A DNA stretch of 23,816 nt from FEN-1297 sp046706945 (GCA_046706945.1 JBJKOY010000140.1:1-23816); one strand, 5' to 3'. Shown: positions 1 to 7,004, numbered from the stretch's first letter. Notes: a model not told the origin generated them from the letters alone. A program made the numbers and translations.

Positions 1-191
1 ATGAGCTCGTTAAAGAAGTATAAATACGGAGTTCTGAATATTAAGAGTATTTTTTTAGGCAGGCTGCTCGCATTCGCAGGGCTGCGTCATTCAGCGGTTT
101 TCCCGTGGATCTTGATTAAAAAATAGTTTAGTTAAAAGTCCCGGAGCGAACATTAAAAGGATCCACAACGGGCGCAGACTGCAATCCTTAA
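1..191. other. Left-edge flank, no gene assigned
   Basis: Downstream of the MFS gene. A 41-codon frame is open from base 1 to a TAG at 124-126 on the plus strand. It could be the tail of a gene cut by the window edge, but it resembles nothing I recognise. The segments ggatc at about 110 and 160 form a weak interrupted inverted repeat. I call no terminator. Confidence 0.4.
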
Positions 192-1364
192 TCAATAATC
201 GGTCTTAACTTTCAGAAATACGACGGCCGCAACGGTCCCGATAATGCCGACAATTCCCCCGGCGAGGAAAGCGGCGGGAATATTAAAGGCATCCGCGATT
301 ATTCCGAAAACAATCGGGCCGATTACCTGCCCGAGGCTTAATGAAGCGGTGAACGCCCCGGTAGCCGCACCCATCCCGTATACCCTGCCCCTCTCCGTCC
401 TTATAGCAATTGCGGAAGCTCTCGAGACGGAGCTGAAAATGCCCATTATCATCGTTAAAATAAAAAACATCAGCATGCTGTGAAACTGAGCTATTATGCA
501 CATGGCCAGCGCCGAAACAAGCCCTCCGTACAAAATTAAATTAACTTTTTGTTTCGGAAATTTGTCCGCCGCAAGTCCTACGGGATATTGAATAACCGAG
601 CCTGAAAGCATATAGACCGAAAGGATAATCCCGATATTTGCAACGCTCGTCGATGCGGTTTTAACGGCGAGTATGGGGAAAAAAGTATTAAAGCCCCAGC
701 GGTAAAAGCCCCTCGAAGCAAAGTATGTCATAATCCCCATCATGGGCTTGTCTTTAAAAACGGGGACAAGCGACTTTAGCATGGGTCTCCCATTTCCTTT
801 CCGTTTTTTTACGGCGTTGCTTTCCGGGACAAAAAAGATAATAAGGACCAGAGCTATGAAAGATAAAACGGCCATTACATAAAAAGGGGCGTTTATGTTG
901 AACCTGTCCGTAAGATCGCCGCCTAAATAAGGTCCGAGTGCCTGTCCGGCAAAAAAGGACATGAAGAAGGCATTCATGTATTTGCCTTCTTTTCCTTCCG
1001 GAGTAATGTCGCCGATATATGCCTGAGCTACGGGCGTAACGAGAACGGTCGAAAATCCCTGGACAACCCTTATTACGGTTAATGCGGCGGGAGACGAAGC
1101 CAGCACAAAGCAGAATGAAAGGATTATGAAAAGAATTAATCCGAGTACAATTAAATTTTTTCTGCCGTGCTCATCCGAAAATTGTCCCACAATCGGGGCA
1201 AAAATCCCGCGCGATAATGCGAAGCCTGAAAATACGAACCCTAGCTCGAGACCGGTCGCGTTCATGCTCTTTGCATATAGCGGGAGGATCGGCGTTATGA
1301 TCCCGATGCTGAGCATAGCGATTAAGGTGGCGATAAATAAACTTACGAATATCTTTTTTTTCAC
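192..1364 (-). CDS. MFS transporter, drug:H+ antiporter (DHA1-like) family
   Basis: A 390-residue inner-membrane secondary transporter, the usual length for a 12-helix MFS protein, with hydrophobic segments along its whole length. Seen: MFS motif A in the loop between helices 2 and 3 (G60-K69, GQFSDEHGRK), a helix-4 motif B (R99-G103, RVVQG, followed by TPVAQAYIGD), and the antiporter motif C in helix 5 (GQALGPYLGG, ending at G149). A charged central loop near residues 180-190 separates the halves. Motif C favours proton-coupled export of a small molecule, perhaps a drug or metabolite; the substrate cannot be read. The start is GTG (bases 1364-1362), followed by KKKIF, with no clear Shine-Dalgarno site upstream. 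It stands alone, divergent from the propeller-protein gene. Confidence 0.9.
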   Translation of the reverse strand: MKKKIFVSLFIATLIAMLSIGIITPILPLYAKSMNATGLELGFVFSGFALSRGIFAPIVGQFSDEHGRKNLIVLGLILFIILSFCFVLASSPAALTVIRVVQGFSTVLVTPVAQAYIGDITPEGKEGKYMNAFFMSFFAGQALGPYLGGDLTDRFNINAPFYVMAVLSFIALVLIIFFVPESNAVKKRKGNGRPMLKSLVPVFKDKPMMGIMTYFASRGFYRWGFNTFFPILAVKTASTSVANIGIILSVYMLSGSVIQYPVGLAADKFPKQKVNLILYGGLVSALAMCIIAQFHSMLMFFILTMIMGIFSSVSRASAIAIRTERGRVYGMGAATGAFTASLSLGQVIGPIVFGIIADAFNIPAAFLAGGIVGIIGTVAAVVFLKVKTDY

Positions 1365-1726
1365 GGCTTTAAGTTAAGATAGGACACTTTCCGGATAATA
1401 ATCAAATTTTAACCGGGTTGAGAAAATACATTTCTTTATTATGATTTATAAGAAATCTTACTATAAAAAATAGGAATTCTTTCCATATAAAATTAGGTAT
1501 TAATACGGATTTTTTTAGAAAATTATTTTATTATATTAAAATTAATAAGGCATCAAACACTCCTTCCAATATTTTTCCGTACCGGGATGCACATAGTCTA
1601 ATTTACGGAGTAATTATGAATGGCAAAGTCAAGCTTTTTATTTATTAAATTTTTTTAATAATAGTTTTGAAGAGAATAAACTTATATTACCGAAAATAAT
1701 TCAATATATGTAAAATCGGAGAGTTT
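1365..1726. promoter_or_regulatory. Divergent AT-rich intergenic region
   Basis: About 360 bp separate the start of the MFS gene (reading left) from the start of the propeller-protein gene (reading right), so promoters for both should lie here. The DNA is very AT-rich, with many poly-A and poly-T runs. I could not place a convincing FCB-type (TTTG / TAnnTTTG) promoter or an operator, and I see no small gene. Confidence 0.45.
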
Positions 1727-1727
1727 C
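1717..1727 (+). promoter_or_regulatory. Ribosome binding site deciding a CTG start
   Basis: GGAGAG at 1718-1723 precedes CTG at 1727 with tight spacing. It is the only good Shine-Dalgarno site near the open N-terminal extension that encodes the signal peptide, so it supports initiation at a non-ATG codon here. A base-call error at an original ATG or TTG is an alternative. Confidence 0.5.
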
Positions 1728-3025
1728 TGAAAACATTATTATCACTTCTTATTTTAGTACTAACTTCAAATCTATACGGCCAGCAATTTAAATTATCGGA
1801 TATTAATTCCACACAGTACAGCATAGATAAAATAGCCCAGCAAGTTTATTTTAAGGATTTTTATAGTGATACTGTTAGAAAAGTTGACTTGCGAGATATG
1901 TCTGTGACCAAGACTATGTTCTCAATTCTACCTCCCAATTTTGGCAATGAACATCATCTTGTGAGAGATAAAACTACTTTTTATAATTTAGACAACGGAA
2001 CCTCTTATAACATACCAAAGTCTGAAAGTGACACGTTAGGAGGTTATGCAAACTCAGAATACACCGGGGATTTTTCTCCTGCCGATAGTAATTTTTTATT
2101 TCCCCTGCTCCCCCAAACATACCCTATGATTCCCAGAGGGTATGTTTTTTCTTTTAATGATAGTTCATTAAAGCCCCTTAAAGGAAATTTTTGGATTGAA
2201 TATAATTTCAACGATGCGTGGCCACAATGGAGCAGTGATTCAAGCTTTATATTTATTGCACCTGATGACAGCGTTATATCAGAATACTTTCTGAAATCAG
2301 GGGAAGTAGATACTCTGGTAACAGTGCATGGATTTTTATCCGGATTTTCTTACAACAGAAAATATGGGATCTTAGCATATACTATGCCCGATATACCTTC
2401 AAAAATATATTTTCATTATGTTAATAAAAATTTTCCCGACAGTCTTATTTATGAACCGGGGAATCTTGCCGGTGGTCCGGAATTCGAAGCATTAAGATGG
2501 TCTCCTGATGACAGTAAGCTTGCTTTCATTTGCAACCGTATTGATATCGGCTCAGAAATTTATATTTATGATTTAGATTCTAATAAAACATATCCTGGTG
2601 AAGGCGGTGGATACAAAGACCATCTTAAATGGGCCAATAACGATACGCTTATTTTTGTGGATGAATCCCAATACCTTCTTTACGGATTAGGTGTATCTTC
2701 TATTTATACCTCCGTAAGAGAAACAAAAAAAGATCCGGTACCAAGTAAGTTCACAATATCTAATTATCCTAATCCGTTCAACCCGAATACTAACTTTTAT
2801 ATTAACATACCCGCCAAACAGCCTTTCAGCATAAAAATATACGATATACTGGGAAGGTTAATAAAAACTATCCGCGTCAATCCCCAGGATGCCGAGGTTA
2901 AAAACATTAGCTGGAACGGAACAAATAATTCCGGGCGAGCGGTTGGTTCAGGGGTTTATTTTGCTATAGCTATAGTCGATAATGAAATTCATTCAAATAC
3001 TATTAAATTAATTTTACTTAAATAA
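1727..3025 (+). CDS. Secreted beta-propeller (PD40/TolB-like) protein with T9SS type A sorting domain
   Basis: Predicted surface or extracellular protein exported through Sec and then the type IX secretion system. With the start chosen here it has 432 residues. The first internal start (TTG at 1889) would cut off a clear signal peptide: the frame is open back to 1700, and from a CTG at 1727 it reads KTLLSLLILVLTSNLYGQQ, with a GGAGAG Shine-Dalgarno site 3-8 bases upstream. The middle carries propeller-type strands, W-S-D near 165-181 and LRWSPDDSKLAFICNR at 256-271 followed by IYIYDLD and KWANNDTLIFVDE. The last ~90 residues form the sorting domain: NYPNPFNP (346-353), IYDILGRLIKTI (371-382), WNG...GVYF (396-412) and a basic C-terminus. 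The ligand or function of the propeller is unknown. The CTG start is inference; the sorting domain is secure. Confidence 0.85.
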   Translation: MKTLLSLLILVLTSNLYGQQFKLSDINSTQYSIDKIAQQVYFKDFYSDTVRKVDLRDMSVTKTMFSILPPNFGNEHHLVRDKTTFYNLDNGTSYNIPKSESDTLGGYANSEYTGDFSPADSNFLFPLLPQTYPMIPRGYVFSFNDSSLKPLKGNFWIEYNFNDAWPQWSSDSSFIFIAPDDSVISEYFLKSGEVDTLVTVHGFLSGFSYNRKYGILAYTMPDIPSKIYFHYVNKNFPDSLIYEPGNLAGGPEFEALRWSPDDSKLAFICNRIDIGSEIYIYDLDSNKTYPGEGGGYKDHLKWANNDTLIFVDESQYLLYGLGVSSIYTSVRETKKDPVPSKFTISNYPNPFNPNTNFYINIPAKQPFSIKIYDILGRLIKTIRVNPQDAEVKNISWNGTNNSGRAVGSGVYFAIAIVDNEIHSNTIKLILLK

Positions 3026-3081
3026 TATTAATAGGCTAATTATTTAACTATTTCCTTATCAATATGGAACGTTTGGGAGGC

Positions 3082-3115
3082 AAAAAGGATGTGCATTAAT
3101 TTACACATCCTTTTT
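3082..3115. terminator. Rho-independent, bidirectional terminator
   Basis: A 12-bp perfect stem (aaaaaggatgtg at 3082-3093 with cacatccttttt at 3104-3115) and a 10-base loop. The T-run on one side and A-run on the other allow it to act in both directions. It lies 57 bases after the stop of the propeller-protein gene, as expected for that transcript. Confidence 0.85.
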
Positions 3116-3375
3116 ATGCCGGTTTATGGAGAACATACATATTTGATTTTCATTTGTGGATCCTCTACGAGGATCGGATGTCTGTTTCCGTTTGCTGCTA
3201 CAATTCTTGGACATCTACGATGTCCTTTTTGAATAATTTAATTATGTTTTAATCGAATCCTGATTATTGAACTATGTCGTATCCTCCGATTGATTCTAAC
3301 CCCAGCCTCGTAGAGGCTGAAGAATTGCAGGATATTTTACAAGTTAGATTTTCAATTGCGGATTCTATACGAGGG

Positions 3376-3427
3376 CCGGTACTAATTTCATATTATTGCT
3401 ATAATCCCTTGAACATCTGAGATGTTC
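3376..3427 (+). repeat. Longer family-A unit, copy 1
   Basis: This copy carries an extended left flank (ccggtactaatttca, then ttattgctataat) ahead of the gaacatc hairpin. It aligns along its full length with the segment at 3684-3734, differing by scattered substitutions and one indel, so the mobile or duplicated unit is about 50 bp and larger than the hairpin alone. Confidence 0.65.
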
Positions 3428-3560
3428 TTTTTTCATAAGCTCTTTAATTTCCTATGTCAATCCTTGGTGGGTTCAATCAATATCTAACTCCGTCTTTTCC
3501 GGTGCTATCCAAAAGTACGTAAAACCGAGCAATGAAACTTCGGCGTGAGTTCAGTCGAAC

Positions 3561-3645
3561 GCCTGCCTGATCGTCCGGTAGGCGAGTCGAAATACGGTCT
3601 CTAATTCAAAATGCTGGCTTCGACCCGCCTACCGGACGGGCAGGC
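3561..3645. repeat. GC-rich imperfect inverted repeat
   Basis: gcctgcctgatcgtccggta (from 3561, running to 3590) is mirrored by a segment at 3620-3645 containing cgcctaccggacgggcaggc. The arms are ~26-30 bp with a few mismatches and a ~29-base loop. The base composition is much richer in GC than the surroundings, which suggests an inserted repeat element. Confidence 0.7.
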
Positions 3646-3683
3646 AAGCTCAGCCACCGAAAATTATAGGTTTTTAGACAGCT

Positions 3684-3734
3684 CCGGTATTAATTTCACT
3701 TTATTACTACAATTCTTGGACATCAACAAAATCC
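3684..3734 (+). repeat. Longer family-A unit, copy 2 (hairpin decayed)
   Basis: Same flank as copy 1 (ccggtattaatttca, then ttattactacaattctt) followed by ggacatc. The second half of the stem is degraded (aaaatcc instead of gatgtcc), which leaves a non-functional hairpin. Confidence 0.65.
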
Positions 3735-3965
3735 GTATTTAACATAAATATCCAATTTTTGTTTACACACAAAACAAAAAATAAAAAATTATTCTCTGCC
3801 CGTAGCCTCGTAGAGGCTGAAGAATTGTAGAAAATCGTAAAACAAATAACCAGAATCCTCGTAGAGGATTCAGAATAAAAGATCTGTGAACTATTATTTC
3901 ATCGAAAAATAATAACCTTTTATGAATGTCAATATCAATCTCTTTTTACATGTAATTAGACGGCG

Positions 3966-4747
3966 CTAATTTTTTAAATTTATATTAAAATATTTTTTTA
4001 GAAGAACATCAAATTCTTCCGGATCATCAAACACGGTTTTCTCCTTAATTCCGCCTTGGGAAACGGTCAATGAATTATCGCTCAGCGTAATCCTGCCGCC
4101 CGTGGTAGCGATTGTGCACAGCTTATTTATCCTGAAGTGAGATGTCGGGCTGTCCTGCTGAAAGTCGCACATCTCTTTAAAATCGCTCAATTTCCTTGGA
4201 ATCGTTGAGAACCTGTACTGGGGTTCCCGGCCTTCAGCTCTTAGCTTCTGCAGATCGAAAACATTATCCTCAATTTTTAAAATCCCGAAGTTACCGCCGG
4301 CATCTTCCGCAGCGGAGCGGCTTATTTCACCCGGATTGCCCGGCACTCCGATGGGAGTTCGGAACGAATCACCGAAGCCGACATCGACAAGATATTTTTT
4401 ATCCAAATGAACGAGCAGGGACATATGGTCGAATTCGGGTCCGAAGCCGTTTTTCTTCGGGTTATAAACGCGGGCTGAGAGCATATCGGTTTTATATCCC
4501 AGCGATGTCAGCAGCCAATGAAATAGACCGTTCAATTCGTAACAGAAACCGCCGCGTTTTGACGCTACTATCTTTTCGTAAATTTTTTCGTTGTCTAATA
4601 CTATTCTTCTCCGGGGAATATCAAGATCTTCAAAAGGGACGGAAAGTAGATGCTGTTCTGAAGTTCGGAGAGAAATTCCAAACTTAAATGATCCTTGCCG
4701 AGAAGCGTTTTAATCCCGATTCTGTCCAAATATGATTTTATTTCCAT
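3966..4747 (-). pseudogene. nat: Arylamine N-acetyltransferase, frameshifted
   Basis: Cytoplasmic enzyme that moves acetyl from acetyl-CoA to arylamines or hydrazines through a Cys-His-Asp triad. The start is ATG at 4747-4745, with AGGAG 6 bases before it. The first frame gives 48 codons (MEIKSYLDRIGIKT...) and hits TAG at 4603-4601. The correct continuation, QHLLSVPFEDLDIPRRR, lies in another frame, so one base is missing near 4652-4662. Beyond it the frame is open to the end: RGGFCYELNG has the catalytic Cys (4544-4542), FDHMSLLV the His (4427-4425) and VDVGFGDS the Asp (4385-4383). Restored, it would be about 260 residues, normal for the family. The intact triad and undamaged remainder suggest either a very recent mutation or a sequencing error. 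Confidence 0.85.
4652..4662 (-). other. Frameshift site in the N-acetyltransferase gene
   Basis: On the coding strand the bases cttcagaacagcatcta must change frame between ...SELQ and QHLLSVPFEDL to keep the family sequence. Adding a single base, for example another A in the aga-aca region, restores one continuous frame. Confidence 0.75.
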
Positions 4748-5129
4748 CGAAGACTCCTGTTAATTCTCAATATCACGGATATTATTTAAATTCAATTTGC
4801 TGTTTCGCCTTAAGGCATTTAAACCTGCGTAATGAAAACTAAAATCACGGGGAATAACTTTTATTGACGGATTTCACAATTTCTCCATAATGAGTTTGTT
4901 AAACTCGTTAATTAAATTTTGATCGGTAAAAATATCCGATCATCCGTAGTAAGCCGATATGGAAACTTCGCGGTACGGTTCGTCCATGCCTGCGGCACAT
5001 AAACAACAACTTAATTGACTTAAAAAATAAGTCTTAATAAAAATAAAATCATATAATAAATTAAAATGACAAAATAAATTTACTTGACGGAACGAAAAAT
5101 GTAATGATATGATTTAGAATCCCGAAAAG
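4748..5129. other. Gene-free AT-rich spacer with small dyads
   Basis: Upstream of the N-acetyltransferase gene. Small dyads are present: gccttaaggc (~4808-4817), gagttt-gtt-aaactc (4892-4906), gatcgg...ccgatc (4921-4941) and tgcc-tgc-ggca (4987-4997). Those at 4892 and 4987 have the same short-stem, three-base-loop design as the repeats elsewhere in the window. No coding frame is convincing. Confidence 0.5.
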
Positions 5130-5142
5130 ATCGCAATGCGAT
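5130..5142. repeat. ATCGCAnTGCGAT palindrome, copy 1
   Basis: atcgca-a-tgcgat, a near-perfect 13-base palindrome placed 17 bases outside the MITE-like element. A second copy lies at 5508-5520 (atcgca-t-tgcgat), and a related dyad (atcgc-ata-gcgat) at 5741-5753. Confidence 0.6.
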
Positions 5143-5158
5143 AAACCTCTCTCTTTGT

Positions 5159-5448
5159 AGAGGCTGTGTGAAAATTAAGTTTCAATCTATCCCGCTTAGC
5201 GGGACAAAATTGAACATAACAATTTCTGTTTGAACAAAAATATATTGAACCCTTACGGGGTTCGGGCTCTTATTTGGTTATGTTTTTCTACAAATATATC
5301 GCTCCTACGGAGCGAAAACATTTAATGAGAACTCCGTAGGAGTTCAATATTTGTAGAAACGGCATTATTCACACACACCCGAACCCCCAAGGGGTTCAAT
5401 AAATAATTGAATATTTATTTATTGATTTTGAATTTTCACACAGCCTCT
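5159..5448. mobile_element. MITE-like non-autonomous element (290 bp) with 18-bp perfect terminal inverted repeats
   Basis: AGAGGCTGTGTGAAAATT at 5159-5176 is repeated exactly in inverse orientation at 5431-5448. The inside has no coding capacity but holds five hairpins with short loops: tcccgc/tta (5190-5204), gaaccc (5247-5263), cgctcc/tac (5300-5314), gaactcc/gta (5329-5345) and gaacccc/caa (5381-5397). The ends beginning GGCTGTGTGAAAA resemble insertion-sequence termini in general form; I cannot assign an IS family. I see no clear target-site duplication. It could be a MITE or simply a repeat cluster bounded by a mobile end sequence. Confidence 0.6.
5288..5356. repeat. Facing pair of family-B hairpins
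   Basis: CTACAAATAT then cgctcc-TAC-ggagcg (5300-5314) faces gaactcc-GTA-ggagttc (5329-5345) then ATATTTGTAG. The design (CTACAA, AT-rich spacer, stem, three-base TAC loop) is the same as family A at 3159-3871, but the spacer and stems differ, so the two families look related. Confidence 0.65.
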
Positions 5449-5507
5449 GTAAGGGGGAAGTAGGAGAGGGTTTGAGAAGGTACTAAACTCCCGAACCCGT
5501 CCCGCAT

Positions 5508-5520
5508 ATCGCATTGCGAT
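5508..5520. repeat. ATCGCAnTGCGAT palindrome, copy 2
   Basis: atcgca-t-tgcgat, lying between the MITE-like element and the solitary third terminal repeat. The single central base differs from copy 1 at 5130-5142. Confidence 0.6.
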
Positions 5521-5555
5521 CACAAAGTGAGTGGCAATGCCAACCATTCCCTTGA

Positions 5556-5573
5556 AGAGACTGTGTGAAAACT
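5556..5573 (+). repeat. Solitary third copy of the MITE-like terminal repeat
   Basis: agagactgtgtgaaaact matches the 18-bp terminal repeat at 16 of 18 positions, in the same orientation as the 5159 copy. It may be the end of a second, decayed element, or the outer end of a longer composite running from 5431 to 5573. Confidence 0.6.
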
Positions 5574-5644
5574 AAACTGTTATAAATAATTATTCAATTA
5601 ATGATTTGAGATTAATTTTATTTTAATTTTTTTGTTTACTTGCT

Positions 5645-5811
5645 CCGCCATTTATGGCGGGGTAAAAGTCTCCAAATAAATCCCGGGCTTTTCTCATAGG
5701 GATGGATTCGCCAAGCCCGAATAATTGGCTTTCTGGGGCTATCGCATAGCGATCCCTTCGGGAAAGCCCTTTGTATTTTTAGATTTATAATCCCGCGGCT
5801 AAAGCCGCGGG
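5645..5811. repeat. GC-rich REP-like hairpin group
   Basis: Four dyads close together: ccgcca-ttta-tggcgg (5645-5660), atcgc-ata-gcgat (5741-5753), tccc-ttc-ggga (5753-5763) and cccgcggc-taaa-gccgcggg (5792-5811). Such GC-rich stems in AT-rich surroundings are typical of REP-type elements mobilised by Tyr-family (IS200/RAYT-like) transposases; that link is inference, as no such transposase gene is in the window. Confidence 0.65.
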
Positions 5812-5921
5812 CTAGTGATAAATGCAAAAAAAGAGTTTACAATAAATTTAATATTTATATTATAATTCTATTTTCTGATTGCTTAATAATAACTTAGAGC
5901 GCAAAAATTAAAAGCAAAAAA
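5812..5921 (+). promoter_or_regulatory. AT-rich leader of the RND efflux operon
   Basis: About 110 very AT-rich bases precede the adaptor gene, whose ATG at 5922 follows an A-rich stretch (aaaagcaaaaaa) with no Shine-Dalgarno site, common in this group of bacteria. A promoter is expected here, but I cannot mark its elements or a metal-responsive operator. Confidence 0.4.
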
Positions 5922-7004
5922 ATGAAAAATTACCTTCAATTTATAACCGGTCTGCCGGTATACTTAATTATAATTCTTCTAGCCTCATCCGGTCTTATTT
6001 TTTCTCAAAGCGGTAATATAAAACACGGCGGGAAAAACAATAACATGAAGAAAAAGGATGCTGCCGGGGCGGAGTTTGGAAACGGCGCACCTTCGGTCTT
6101 TCTAAGCAAAGCGGAACAAATAAACTCGGGAATAACAGCTTTGAAACTGGTAAAAACACTGCACCGCGCACAGTCGGTTGCGTACGGCTACGTCGTTCCG
6201 GTGAAGGATTTGTCGGGAGATCTGCAGAATTACGCATCGGCTAAATCACAACTTGCAAAGTCGCGGGAAGATTTGTCGGTTTCCGAAACGAATTATGACC
6301 GCGAAAGAAGTCTATATGAAAACAAACTTGCAAGCAATCAGGATTATCTGGCCTCTAAAGCAGCTTACTTGTCAGACAAGGCCGACGTTGACGCGGCGCA
6401 GTCAAATTTAACAAGCATAAAAAGCAGGATAATCGAGCAATGGGGTAACAAAATCTCGGGATGGATCTTTAACGGTTCTGCCGATTTAAACAGCCTGATG
6501 TCTCTTAAAACGGCACTGATACAAATATCTCTGCTCCCGGAAAATAAGGGTACGGAAATTCCCCGCAATATTAAGGTTATTCCGCCGTTTGACGGCGGTA
6601 AGCCGATTGACTGCAAATATGTCTCCGCCGGTCACCTTGCAAATTCGCAGTTTCAAACAATAACATTTTATTATATCGCTTCAAGCCCTTCGTTAAACGG
6701 AGGTATGAATTTAAAGGCGTTTCTGCCTACCGGGAAAGAGTCGGCTGGCGTTATTGTTCCGTCCTCCTCTATAGTCTGGTACAAGGGCGTACCGTGGATT
6801 TATGTTGAGACGTCCGGAAACAATTTTACAAGGACCGAAATCGAAACCGTTAACCCTGTGAAATCCGGATTTTTCGTCCCGGAGGAAAAGGTATTTTTAA
6901 AGCCGGGAGTTAAAGCAGTGACAAGAGGCGCGCAGCTTTTATTATCGAAGGAACTAATGCCCGCTCAAAAACAAGCCGGAGGGGATGAGGAAGATAATGA
7001 TTGA
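5922..7004 (+). CDS. RND efflux periplasmic adaptor subunit (membrane fusion protein)
   Basis: 360-residue periplasmic adaptor that should bridge the inner-membrane pump encoded next to an outer-membrane channel. Seen: a signal peptide or membrane anchor (~1-28, LPVYLIIILLASSGLIFSQ), a low-complexity linker (30-55), the family-type start of the mature domain (VFLSKAEQINSGITALKL), a heptad-like helical hairpin (~101-172), then beta-rich segments (FLPTG, VIVPSSSIVWYKGVPWIYVET, LKPGVKAVTRGAQLLLSKEL) typical of the barrel and membrane-proximal domains. The first half of the lipoyl domain expected between GYVVPV and the hairpin seems missing or very short, making it smaller than most adaptors. Its end overlaps the pump gene, so the two are surely co-translated. 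The substrate is not readable. Confidence 0.85.
   Translation: MKNYLQFITGLPVYLIIILLASSGLIFSQSGNIKHGGKNNNMKKKDAAGAEFGNGAPSVFLSKAEQINSGITALKLVKTLHRAQSVAYGYVVPVKDLSGDLQNYASAKSQLAKSREDLSVSETNYDRERSLYENKLASNQDYLASKAAYLSDKADVDAAQSNLTSIKSRIIEQWGNKISGWIFNGSADLNSLMSLKTALIQISLLPENKGTEIPRNIKVIPPFDGGKPIDCKYVSAGHLANSQFQTITFYYIASSPSLNGGMNLKAFLPTGKESAGVIVPSSSIVWYKGVPWIYVETSGNNFTRTEIETVNPVKSGFFVPEEKVFLKPGVKAVTRGAQLLLSKELMPAQKQAGGDEEDND

Larger units (their letters stand above)
3159..3871. repeat. Cluster of short hairpin repeats with three-base loops (family A)
   Basis: Six clear hairpins with 6-8 bp stems and a 3-base loop: 3159-3175 (gatcctc/TAC), 3209-3225 (ggacatc/TAC), 3303-3319 (cagcctc/GTA), 3411-3427 (gaacatc/TGA), 3804-3818 (agcctc/GTA) and 3853-3871 (gaatcctc/GTA), plus a decayed copy at 3718-3734. 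The loop, and a flank reading CTACAATTCTT before the stem (or AAGAATTGTAG after it in inverted copies), are kept while stem bases change in pairs. This is a dispersed palindromic element of REP-like type lying between two genes. The ~940 bp from 3026 to 3965 contain no gene I can support. Confidence 0.8.

Noticed and set aside
1..126. 41-codon frame open at the left edge
   Set aside because: It is too short, has no recognisable motif, and may be either a gene tail or chance. It is noted in the flank entry but not called as a gene.
3159..3871. CRISPR array
   Set aside because: The repeats are short palindromes of differing sequence at irregular distances and in both orientations. There are no constant repeats, uniform spacers or cas genes.
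4640..4670. Programmed ribosomal frameshift in the N-acetyltransferase gene
   Set aside because: There is no slippery heptamer or downstream pseudoknot-like structure at the site, and the family is not known for such control. A one-base deletion or sequencing error is simpler.
4196..4687. Plus-strand 163-codon frame over the N-acetyltransferase
   Set aside because: The opposite strand carries the catalytic-triad motifs of a known family. This frame resembles no protein and has no ribosome binding site.
5636..5827. Small 63-codon frame on the minus strand
   Set aside because: It is made entirely of GC-rich hairpin repeats, so the open frame is a by-product of repeat composition.
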